The position numbers and the translations under genes are program-made. Under the pieces are notes generated by a model that saw only the letters and a program-made list of their open reading frames with translations, was not told where the DNA came from and did not search any database. Shown here in pieces: positions 23,501-33,458 of a DNA stretch of 64,000 bases; position 1 is the stretch's first letter, and each line of letters begins with the position of its first letter. The stretch is from Toxonevra muliebris. Its lineage: Eukaryota; Arthropoda; Insecta; Diptera; Pallopteridae. The stretch lies in NCBI GenBank assembly GCA_963691655.1, contig OY829326.1, forward strand, positions 73,587,235 through 73,651,234. Direction: 5' to 3'.

Positions 23501-24570
23501 AGCAGAACAAAAATACACAGCTTCCCATCATGAGTAAAATTTAACTTACCTTTTCTCCTACAAACGCAGCTGTCTGATCACTTCTAAGCCTACTCGCAAA
23601 CTATACCAAAGCGTGGTAATTTACATGTAATCGATTTTTTCAAATTTTCGTGTTTTCCTCAGCAATTCAGATTTAGTCCGTGAAGGGGAGCAGAGATCTC
23701 CTTTTTTGGAATCTCGGCGCCATTTTCAATTTCAGTGGCTCAAAATACATAGGAAAAACTTTGTCTGACAATATTTTTCCTCGTAATAACGATTGTAATA
23801 ACTCAAAATATCGAGGAACTCTAATAAAGATATACACTGAGGGGAAAAATGCTGTTATATCAAACGGATAGGATATCAAACCAACAGATTTTGCTGTTAA
23901 ATCCCATCCAAAAGTGAACTCTGCTATATTAACAGACAATTTGCTTTGAAAAACAAAACTACAAAATAGTAGCTGCCAAAATTTTTCACGCTATAGCTTA
24001 GTTGTCTAGTGCGCAAGCAAGCACGCAGCCACTTGTGGCTAAAGTTCAAATCCCACAAATTTCTTTTTACATTTTTTATAAATAAATTTCAAAATCAAAA
24101 AAAAAACAATGGATGTGTGCAAGGCACGCAAGATATTTGATGTATAAACAGTTAAGCCAACTGAATGCCATGTACATAAGCTCACATATGTATAGCCATA
24201 TATAGGGATTTGATGTATAATCTATATGCTAGGTAAATAATTTAAATTAAAACAATTCTTTTATAAACTTAAAAATTTATTAGATATCATTATCTTTTAT
24301 ATATAATTGCCCAATTCACTATAAATTGCAAATGGTCTTGCATCATTGCAAATGCAAATTTTTATTCCATATCGCATATATTTGTTGTTGTGATAGCAAA
24401 ACTATTTTGCAATTGCACCAAATCGTAGTTGCATTATTTTTCTTTTACACAATGCATCGGGCACGATATGTTCGCATATACGCAGCTGTAATTGCATCTT
24501 TTTTCCGTGCTTTAAGTATTTCTTCCTGTCGATTTGAAATTTTATTAGATGTGAAAATTTTACATAACTT

Positions 24571-24640
24571 CGCCTGAAAATTGATTTGGCGTATAGGTGC
24601 ATGAATTTGTTCACACATACGCCAAATCAATTCTCAGGCG
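24571..24640. repeat. Inverted repeat, ~24-bp arms
   Basis: The left arm cgcctgaaaattgatttggc is repeated inverted at the right as gccaaatcaattctcaggcg, with one mismatch and a 24-26 base loop. It lies inside the 2.3-kb insertion and may mark a smaller nested element. Confidence 0.7.
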
Positions 24641-25496
24641 ACGATAAGTGCTTTCCGCATTTAGAAAGGCAACAGGGATGACCAGTCACCCCACTACTTT
24701 TTAAAAGCACCGCAAAGAGATTTACCTCAACTGCATTTAATAAAAATAAGAAACAATGTATTTTTATTGAAGTAAATAAGTGATTTTATAATAAATAAGT
24801 TTGATTTTTTCTGTTTAACATATTTGCTATTTACATAGATAAAAAAGTGTTGCCTTTCTAAGGTTAATGCACAAAGCAAAATTTTTATAATGCCGTGGTT
24901 TGCTATCATTATCACTACATTTTGTTTATACATTTATTGAAACCTAGATTCTTTATTACTTATCATTTCGTATTATTTTTATATTTTAAAAGATATTTAA
25001 TTTTAATCCAATCCAACTATCCGAATGTAAAACCTACCAAACGCCTGTGTTTGCTACGGCGACTTCTCTGCTTGTACAGTCGATCTCCACACGTTTAACA
25101 CCAACAAATAATTCTGCCACGAATAAATGTACACACACATTTTGTTTTCGTATGTACATATATGAGTGAGTAAATTCATCAAAACATAAACAAACTCCGC
25201 TCGTATTTTAATTTCTCCCTCTCTTCTTCTCTTCTCTTTGTTGTTTAGAGTAGCACAGTCATGCCGCGCAGTAGTGCGAGCGAGAGGGGAACTGGACGTT
25301 ACAGTTATCTTACATCTTACGATACAGCTATTCTTACATTTTACACATTTGAAATTTTGCCCATACCGTGAGCTAAAATGTTTACACATCAAAAAATTTT
25401 TATTTTTAAATTTTTTTTTCTTTTTGTTTTTTGTTCAATTTATTTTTTTATTTATTATTATCGTTTTAAATTATTTTTTCTTGAATTGCTTTTTCC

Positions 25497-25576
25497 CAAG
25501 CTCGAACCTGTGTCCGAAAAACATTCGCGTAATGACTGCCGAACAACGCGCTTACCAACTGTGTCACATAACCAAA
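25497..25576 (-). repeat. tRNA-like / SINE fragment
   Basis: On the minus strand an A-box-like cagttggtaagcgcg is followed about 40 bases later by ggttcgagctt, a near B-box. The acceptor ends do not pair, so it is a degraded tRNA-derived sequence and not a working tRNA. A similar weak candidate with gttcaaatccc lies at 24000-24056 on the + strand. Confidence 0.45.
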
Positions 25577-26396
25577 TTTTTTTCCAAAGAATTTTGTTTG
25601 TTTTACTCTTTCAATGTTTCGAGCACTAATTTTTAATTTTTTAACTCTTTGAGGTACACGATTTTAAAGACAATAAAAACTCTAGTTGCACAGAATTTTT
25701 TTTGGTTTATAGCGTTGACAACTGAATGAGAAACTGTAAGTAAAATGTTAAACTATATGACTATAAGTAATTTCAACTTTTCGAAGTGGGTTAAAACATA
25801 TCCCACCATGCATAAAAAACTAAGCAAAAATTGGAGCAATTTATACCCTACCTAACCATAAAGAGTTAACTATGGAAGAGAGAGTAAGATATACAAATTT
25901 GAAATACTCAATTAGGCTGTGTTTGTTTATCGTTATTTCTAAAAACCGTATAAAATTTTGAAATTGTGTTAGTGAAAGTCAAAAATTTTGTTACTATATT
26001 GGAGTTTCCATTAGCCCTGTCTGGCAGGGTTATGAACTAAATATTCAACAGATAACGACAGACGAAATTTGTCAATACAAACTAAAAAACTGTTGAATCA
26101 AACAAATTGCGTTCAATACAACAGATTTTCTTAACAACAGCGATGAACTGTTAAAATCACAGTTTTTTTTCTCGGTGTATGTGGGATATATGGATATTTT
26201 AATAACCCTGTCTCCCCCTAAGGAAAGTTCCTACTTACTCCACTGCGTAGTAGTGACATATCAAGTCAATGTTATAATTCGTAAATGTTCCTTGAAATAA
26301 AGACAAACAAATTATTTTGAGCTAGTTTAACAAAATTTTATGTATTTTATAAATTTTAAAGTGGCAACACTGATATGAAGTGATCAATCAACACTT

Positions 26397-26853
26397 TCAA
26401 GCTTTATCCTCGGTTGCATTATTCTTTGCATAATCAAATGTGCATTTAAACATTTTGAACGCTTTTTCGCAATCTGTAGCTTTAACTTCTGCCTTCTGCT
26501 CAGCATTACATACTTCAAATGCCGTTTTGTCTAGTTCTGATTCTTTACCATAAGCCTCACCATTAAAAACACCATTCTTCATTAAGTTCAGTTTAACAAA
26601 TACACATTTCAAATAGCATTTGAAGTTGTCGCCAGGATTTTCGAAATCACGCTTTGTTAAACTAAGGAACTCATTCAAATCGAAGTTTTCTTCTTTGGCG
26701 CATTCGAGAGATTCTTTAACTGCTTCGTTGGCGGCGTTTGACTAAAAAGTTGAAAAAACGCGTTTATTTAAAACCAAAAGAATTTAAGATCAAATTTCTT
26801 ACCCAATTGATTAGAGTCACCAATACAATTAAAAAAATTGAAACAGTTTTCAT
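26397..26853 (-). CDS. Odorant-binding protein, copy 2
   Basis: Two exons: 26853-26803 (signal peptide MKTVSIFLIVLVTLINW) and 26741-26397 (mature chain starting SNAANEAVKESLEC), with a 61-base GT-AG intron. The protein has 131 residues with the same six-cysteine spacing as copy 1 (X27, X3, X31, X12, X8). It differs from copy 1 at roughly 15 positions, mostly in the N-terminal helix and after the sixth cysteine (ends NNATEDKA). The stretch AFEVCNAEQKAEVKATDCEK is identical in all three copies. A TATA box lies at 26968-26961. The downstream AATAAA seen in copies 1 and 3 is missing through a small deletion (ataaaa remains). It is a secreted small-ligand carrier by family. Confidence 0.9.
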
Positions 26854-26960
26854 TATTGTATTTGAATTGATGAATAAAAAGCTTGCAACTTCACTGGTGA
26901 ATATTCTGAACGATACTGATTCGTGAATCGAATTAATTTTCCTCTTGCATTGCTTGCTCG

Positions 26961-26968
26961 CTTTTATA
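26961..26968 (-). promoter_or_regulatory. TATA box of OBP copy 2
   Basis: TATAAAAG on the minus strand in the same context (gatataaaagcgagcaagc) as copy 1, 108 bases from the ATG. Confidence 0.65.
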
Positions 26969-27299
26969 TCATAATATACTCGGGATTTTTTCTTTTTTTT
27001 TTTGGAGTTCTATTATAATTTGGATTGTATTAAATTGTTATAAATAAATTAAGTGCTAATTTTAAAGCTTTGATTTTGTAGCATTTAATTTTTTTAACTT
27101 CTTTTCAAAATGCTCGAATTTGGATAATTGCATAGCTACGCACGTGATTCGCGATTATTGCAAATAACAATTTGATAAAATATAATTTAAAGTAATTAAC
27201 TAATGTCGAAATTGGTTTACTAACTATGTACACCATAATCAAGTGACATTTTAAACATGCGATGGAAATAAAAATTGATCAGATAAAATCAATTTGAAT

Positions 27300-27560
27300 C
27301 ATCCTCTATTTTAATGTAGAGGGCGGATAAAATATATCCATATTCGGTATTTGCAACTGGGGTTAAAGTGTAGTTCCAACCACCGCCTCGGTGGTCTAGT
27401 GCCACTGGGGCCTCAGGTTCGGATCGGATTGATCGGATTTCTTGAGGATTTCAGTCTTATGATTGTCGAAATATTTCATTTGAAGACTTACGCAATGCCG
27501 TGCTTTACCTATGCGCAAGTTGTGCCACTGCACCGGGTGGCATTGCCTACGTCGGCAATA
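27300..27560 (+). repeat. tRNA-like repeat segment, unit 2
   Basis: The words caaccaccgcctcggtggtctagtg and gatttcagtct...attgtcgaaatattt match unit 3 (31540-31870). Here the tRNA-like part is truncated (caggttcggatcgg instead of gggttcgattccc). The segment is absent from unit 1. Confidence 0.6.
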
Positions 27561-28059
27561 TTTTTTTTTATTCTAAAATTTTTTTTAATAACTTAAATTC
27601 GGACGTCAACATTTTTAATTCTAAATGAGCGACACCACAGACGGCAACGAGAAGAGGCGACACGGCGATATTGATCTGACTACTTTGAAGCCTGTTACTC
27701 GGAGGTTTTGATCTGATTACTTTGAAGCCTGTTACTCGGAGGTTTTGAAAACGCAAAATGGCGGATCCCACATGGCGGAAGAAATTTTAAAAAAATATGT
27801 GGGGTTCGCTTGAAATTCATTGTACTTATATAAATACACAAAAAAATCGGTCTTGTTGTACACCTCTGAAAATTAACCTCGTCTATTTGATGATGATTCC
27901 CAAAATATTTCTGCTGTAGCGAATACCGTTCCCAGCTCACGAACGGTCCACCTTGAAAAACGTCTAACTTCATTTTTCAATTTTCAACTGTTTTTTATCG
28001 ACTATTTATCGAAAAAGGGGTTTTAAAACCACATTTTTAGGAGGAAGGGTTAGAGATAT

Positions 28060-29330
28060 AGCTGTGCAAATTCATCCACTTCCGTGATTCCAACAGGATG
28101 AAGCAGCCATATTTTTTTTTTTTTTTTTTTTAACATTTATTTGAGAAAAATATATATAATAGTTACTACAAATAAACAAATAGCTTAATTTTTACATTAT
28201 TATACACAGTCCCTTAATTATTTATAATATTATGCGGATAACATATATATGATTTTTGTAATGGAAATTGAACACAAAAAAAGCATTACTTTTCTATATA
28301 CAAAAATAAAAGCAAGTCAGAAAGGGTAAAAAGAATAAGCAGCCATATTTTTTCGTAAAATGTGCAGCACAGTAAGCACAAGATTTTAAGAATCAAATGG
28401 AACTGACGTAAACCAGTTATCCATAGTTGTGTCTCGGTTGGTATGATGGATAGGTGTTGACAAAATCTTTACATAGTAGCTAAGTACAATTTCAGTTGGC
28501 TCAACAATTACCTTTCTGGTGAATAGAATAGCAGTGAGCTCAAATATCTCATTTAGAGTCATTTATCGATATAATTTCAAGGCCATACTAATCCGATTTT
28601 ATGGGGTTGTAGCAAATGAATGATTACCTTCCTTTCCAATTTAACTGCTATTCATCTATGCTGCAATGTTCGTAAGGTGTAAAATACTTAACAAACTTTC
28701 CACAGTTCCTTCACATACACTTTAGAGCGCAAATGAAAATCAGCAATCCAATAAAACCCTTATTTCTTCCTACTGATCTTCCTTCTTATAAATTTCATTT
28801 ATTTCCCCTTCTTCCGAAAAATTTCCCCATTTGTACGTTTAACATTTACGTCGAACATTTCGTTTGAAAACAATAGATTAAAAGCGTCTACTGGTGTTTC
28901 TAGGTGAGCTCTGTCATTCAGGAACATTCATATTCCATCTAATTATTTAGAAAAATCGATAAACATTTTCTTTTTTTTTAGAAGTTTCTTTATTGCACAA
29001 GAGCCACATGGTTTCATCCGAAAAGACAATTTCCATATTTTCCTCAAATTTTCAACAGCTTTGGCATCCTCGCTTGTATAATGTTCATCGTCGCTATTTT
29101 TGTATTTCTAGTCTATTCTTAAAATATCATATTCATCGTCGTCGTCGCTGCCAAATCAAAATTTGTTTCCCACCACATCTTCAAGTAATTCTTCCTCCAA
29201 AATTCGAGCAATTTCCTCGTCATTACATGTTTTGTTTTAGCTATTTTCTTGAATTTCATTTAAAGCATAAAAAGCAAACAAAAAATACATAGCTTCCCAT
29301 CATGGGTAAAATTTACCCGAACAAAATTTG
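28060..29330 (-). pseudogene. piggyBac-like transposase relic, unit 3
   Basis: This is a near copy of 22560-23500 with an extra piece (29100-29250) whose minus strand encodes an acidic Asp-rich run, as expected for the N-terminal region. It is interrupted by a retro-insertion at 28111-28336. Multiple stops show it is dead. Confidence 0.65.
28111..28336 (-). mobile_element. 5'-truncated retro-insertion with poly-A and 17-bp TSD
   Basis: AAGCAGCCATATTTTTT occurs at 28101-28117 and again at 28337-28353, and the intact site is seen in unit 2 (aagcagctatattttttcg). The insert begins with 20 T on the + strand, meaning a poly-A tail on the minus strand, and has TTTATT (AATAAA in minus sense) at 28136-28141. 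This is the 3' end of some RNA copied by a LINE. Its parent could be a host mRNA 3' UTR or a LINE/SINE tail. No coding part remains. Confidence 0.8.
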
Positions 29331-29376
29331 AATTTACCTTTTCTCCTACAAACGCAGCCGTCTGATCACAGCAAAT

Positions 29377-29654
29377 ACTACTTTTACACGACGCCTTTAT
29401 TCAGGCAGTGTGACTTTTTTATAGGCGAGAGAGATGAGTGGCAAGGGGAATAGACAAACACGCATGTGTTCCGTCTTTCTTGCGTTAATTCTGACATTCA
29501 TTCTCTTCTTTTTTTCTTTTCTTACATTGGCACATAAATGCTTTGTTTTATTTGACTGTGTTTGCCTACAAAATGCCAAAGTAACGTAAAAACCTACCTG
29601 AAGCATCGTATATGAACATGTGCGGCCTGAATAAAGGAGTCGTATAAAAGCAGT
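29377..29654. mobile_element. 278-bp MITE in unit 3
   Basis: 30-bp inverted ends with three mismatches bound it: actacttttacacgacgcct at the left, and the inverse of gcctgaataaaggagtcgta at the right. Units 1 and 2 lack it at the same place (tctgatcac... before accaaagcgtggtaattta), so it inserted after duplication. There is no open frame of note; the 89-codon minus frame is incidental. Confidence 0.75.
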
Positions 29655-30651
29655 CAAAGCATACACACAAACTATACCAAAGTGTGGTAATTTACACGTA
29701 ATCTATTTGAAATTTTTTCAAATTTTCATTGCTTGCTAAGCAATTCCAATTTAGCCCGTGATGGAGAGCTGAAAGTTAAGAAAACCAATTTTTTGGAATT
29801 TCGGCGTCATTTTCGATTTAACCTTCTCAGGAGAATGGTACACATTCCTGTAGTAGGAAAAAATTAAAATGTTGATTTTCGTATTCAGGAGCCCCCAAGT
29901 AGTCAAAAAATACTATTCACGCATTTTTAAATGTCCAGGTTTAGCCGTACGCGATGTATACATATTTTTACAAAAAAACGTTCAGGGAACTTTAAAATAC
30001 TCCTACTTACACAAAATGTGTCTCTATCGACAGAGGAAAGTTCTATCTACATAAAAAATTTGTTTTGCACACATTGTTTTATTATTTAGTATTTTTAATA
30101 ATTTTTGGAAATTGACGACACAAAAAAACAAAAAGAAAGAGCACAATAAAAAAGTGAGGTTGTCCCATAAAAGTGACAATAGTTTCAGTAGTAATGCTTC
30201 AATTGTAACAAAATTCCAACGATAGCGGAAAAAAACAACAAAAACATCAATATCAAAATTGTTTGGCTGGCATTTAAATCAAAGTCACGATAAATGTTCA
30301 AATTTATGTACACATATGTGTACGGAAATCCTAAGAGGGTTAAGAGGCTAAAAATACATAGAACAATATTGTTTCTCGTAATATCGGTTGAAATAACTCA
30401 AAAGAACGAGCAACTCTAATTTAGATATATATGGAATATATACGTATGTTAAAAACCTCGCCCCCTCACCCCACCCTTCCCCCTTAAGTGAAATTTCTAC
30501 GTAAGCCACTGTGTAGTACTGTAAATGTTCCTTGAAATAAAGACAAACAAATTATTTTGAGCTAGTTTAACCAAAGTTGTGAAACTTTTATGTGATTTAT
30601 AAATTTTATTTTAAAGTGGCAACACTGATATGAAGTGATCAATCAACACTT

Positions 30652-31109
30652 TCAAGCTTTATGCTCGGTTGCATTATTATTTGCATAATCAAATGTGCAT
30701 TTATACATTTTGAACGCTTTTTCGCAATCTGTAGCTTTAACTTCTGCCTTCTGCTCAGCATTACATACTTCAAATGCCTTTTTGTCTAGTTCTGATTCCG
30801 TACCAAAAAGCCCACCATCAAAAACTCCATTCTTCATTATTTTCAGTTTTATAAATACACATTTCACATAGCATTTGAAGTTTTCACCAGGATTTTCGAA
30901 ATTACGCTTTGTCAAATTAAAGATCTCATTCAAATCGAACTTTTCTTCTTTGGCGCATTCGAGAGATTCTGTAATTGTTTCGTTGGCAGCGTTGGACTAA
31001 AAAGTGGGAAAAAGTACATTTATTTAAAGCTGAAAGAATTTGAGATAAAATTTCTTACCCAGTTGATTAGAGTCACCAATGCAATCAAGAAAATTGAAAC
31101 AGTTTTCAT
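30652..31109 (-). CDS. Odorant-binding protein, copy 3
   Basis: Two exons: 31109-31059 (MKTVSIFLIALVTLINW) and 30996-30652 (mature chain starting SNAANETITESLEC), with a 62-base GT-AG intron. It has 131 residues and the same six-cysteine spacing as copies 1 and 2. It is the most divergent copy, for example EIFNLTKRNF, KIMKNGVFDGGLFGTES and KCTFDYANNNATEHKA. A TATA box lies at 31197-31190 and an AATAAA at 30610-30605. The frame is intact and all core residues are kept, which suggests retained function. Ligand and tissue cannot be read from sequence. Confidence 0.9.
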
Positions 31110-31189
31110 TTTTGTTTTTGAATAGGTGAATATTCTGAACGTTACTGATTTGTAAACCGAAATGCTTTTCCTCTTACATCGCTTGCATG

Positions 31190-31197
31190 CTTTTATA
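31190..31197 (-). promoter_or_regulatory. TATA box of OBP copy 3
   Basis: TATAAAAG on the minus strand in the context gatataaaagcatgcaagcg, placed like those of the other two copies but 81 bases from the ATG because of a deletion in the leader (the run gcaagctttttattcatc is missing). Confidence 0.65.
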
Positions 31198-31599
31198 TCA
31201 TACAATATTTGGGATTCTATTATAATTTGGATTGAATTAACCGTATTAAATTGTTATAAATAAATTAAATGCTAGTTTTAACACTTTGGTTTTGTAGCAT
31301 TTAATTTTTTTAACTTGTTTTCAAAATGATCGAATTTGGATAATTGCATAATTACGCACGTGATTCGCGATTATTACAAATAACATTTTGATAAAAATAT
31401 TATTTAAAGTAATTAATTAATGTCGAAATTGGTTTACTAACTATGTATACCATAACCAAATGACATTTAAAACATTCAATGGAAATAAAAATTGATCAGA
31501 TAAAATCAATTTGAATTTTAATCATCCTTTATTTTAGTGTAGAGTGCCGATAAAGTATATTCATATTCGGCATTTGCAACTGGGGTTAAACTGTAGATC

Positions 31600-31662
31600 G
31601 AACCACCGCCTCGGAGGTCTAGTGGCAGCTGAGGTCTCGGGTTCGATTCCCGAATAAGGTAC
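31600..31662 (+). repeat. tRNA-like sequence in unit 3
   Basis: ccgcctcggaggtctagtgg (A-box-like) and gggttcgattcccga (perfect B-box) are only about 25 bases apart, so the anticodon region is too short for a tRNA. It is related to the SINE heads at 8244 and 63307 and to the truncated copy at 27388. Confidence 0.6.
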
Positions 31663-32029
31663 TTCTTATCTTTCTTTCGTAATAAATACAATGTTTCCAT
31701 TATTAGGATTATCCCCTGAGTGATGATTGTTTCTGATTTCTTTTAGGATGGTTGTTTTACAAGAATTTTTTGATCGGATTCCTTGAGGATTTCAGTCTAA
31801 AGATTGTCGAAATATTTTTTTTGGAGACTTGCGCCGTTCCGTGCTTTACCGATGCGCAAGGCGACACTGGCGATTTTTGGTAACGTGGGGCTGGTCTTCT
31901 TCCATTTGCTTGTCCTAATCTGTTTTGTCATTGCCTCGATGTCCTTCTTTGTTTTAACTGATGATGTTGAACTACCAGATCTTAATAATGCGGCAATTTA
32001 AAAATTTAACAATTTAAAAAACTCTGCAC

Positions 32030-32130
32030 CTTATCGGTCAAAAATTTGGGGCTCATGCTTGTTTCACATCCATAAAGAAGTGCGTACGATGGGACTAACA
32101 GTAGTTCGCCAAGTTTATGGTATTTTGTTA
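32030..32130 (-). pseudogene. Possible LINE ORF2 C-terminal scrap
   Basis: The minus strand reads LLLVPSYALLYGCETSMSPK, similar to the LYG(S/C)ETW motif near the end of some LINE reverse transcriptases. Only about 35 residues are visible, so this is tentative. Around it (31870-33450) I see no other gene. Confidence 0.3.
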
Positions 32131-33458
32131 GTTTTTGAAAAACTTGAAATTGATAGACGTTTTTAATGATATTACGAAATTTTATTTAAAGTTTAACGGA
32201 CATCGGTAAGGACAGAGACCAACAAAAAACTGAAATCCTATCGCTAACATAGCAATCAATTCGAACTGTTATGCTCTACTGCTTTCGACGTTAACGCAAA
32301 CCAGTCAATATTTTCCAAGAATTACAAAAGCATATGGAGTGAACGCGTCATCTCGTTTAACCTGTTTCAATGATTCCAGGCAGGTATTTTTCCTGTGGAG
32401 GTCGACCTTCGTGATAGCAGCCCAAAATCTCCGGACGACGAAACAAATGAGAGATCAAAGCTTGTAAATGGTAGCTGATGAACCGAGTTTGAATGCCCTA
32501 GCGGTGTCACGAATGTAAGAAAATCCTCATCTGGACACAACTGTAGGTCCTTTCCACTCGTATACAAATATAATTCACACAACAGGAAATTGTGCTAAAA
32601 ACTCGTTCTAGGTCCTTCCTGGGCTGTTGTGCCATTAAAGAAAAAGAATAAGTAATTAGCTTTGAAAAAAAAAATAAAATAAAATCCGAACATGAAAATA
32701 AAAAAACTAATTTAAAAATAATTTAATTTAGTTTTAATTATTTCCGGTCGCCCTCTATCAACGATTCCCCTATTTCACAAATATACTCAGTAGACAATTG
32801 CAACACTTACTTAGCTAAAACTTAGATGACGTAGATATATCATAACATATTGACAACATGAAAGAGGGAGATAGCGAGAAAGAGAAACACATATTAAATT
32901 TTTCTACTATTAAAAGAAAAATAGCTGCAACAAGCTAGAATATTTCTAACTCATATGAAAAAAGAAACTGTATTTGTAACTACAAAAAGTTATTATGAAA
33001 TTTCCTTTTTGTTCTCATTTTTGTTGTTGTTTTTTATTTTTCGTTGTGTCACTCGAAGTGAATGTGACCTTGACCGTGCATAACCTTGGGAAGAAAACTA
33101 TTTGGTGGCTTTATTACCTGTTATTGCGACCATTACAATGACAGCACAGTGAGTTTTATTTGTAGGTATTAATTATAATTATCGTAAAAGTAAGTAGAAG
33201 AAAAACTATTAAAACTTAATGTGAATTTTTTAAATTTAACTTTTCGAATTTTATTAACAAGATTTTCCTTAACGCGCGGCGATAACATTTGGTTTAGTAA
33301 AATTTTCCGTAGAATCTGAATATCCTAATGAATTTTTTCGATTGGCCCCAATTTTCCATGTAAATCGCAAAATTTAAAAAAGTGCGCTGTTGAGAGCATA
33401 TACTTCACATAAATGTCTATCAAAACTTTATTTTTCAGCCAATGACATTTGTCATGTA

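Larger units (their letters stand above)
23836..26177. mobile_element. 2.3-kb TIR-bounded insertion in unit 2
   Basis: Compared with units 1 and 3, the continuous ...agatatatatggga... is split here: it reads gatata then cactgaggggaaaaatgctg at the left, and ...tttttctcggtg then tatgtggg at the right. The ends are inverted and similar (cactgagggg/caccgagaaa), followed by repeated ctgtt/aacag words, and a TA duplication fits. Inside are tRNA-like sequences near 24000-24056 and 25497-25575, a 24-bp inverted repeat at 24571-24640, and another inverted pair (ttagaaaggcaac) at 24660 and 24850. No transposase is recognisable. The 132-codon Phe-rich frame inside is low-complexity. Confidence 0.65.
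19854..31990. repeat. Tandem segmental array, three units
   Basis: The same order of blocks (piggyBac-like relic, OBP gene with flanks, trailing repeat with tRNA-like sequence) occurs three times: about 19854-22560, 22560-28060 and 28060-31990. Unit lengths differ because unit 1 lacks about 450 bp present in unit 2 (27065-27570), unit 2 has a 2.3-kb insertion, and unit 3 has two insertions of about 225 and 278 bp. The relics in units 2 and 3 are visibly closer to each other than to unit 1. Confidence 0.85.

Noticed and set aside
25238..25636. 132-codon + frame inside the 2.3-kb insertion
   Set aside because: The central part is poly-Phe from T-rich DNA and it overlaps a degraded tRNA-like sequence; no homology.
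31957..31966. Third hammerhead core (ctgatgatg)
   Set aside because: There is no stem II followed by GAAAC, and no flanking stems; a chance word.
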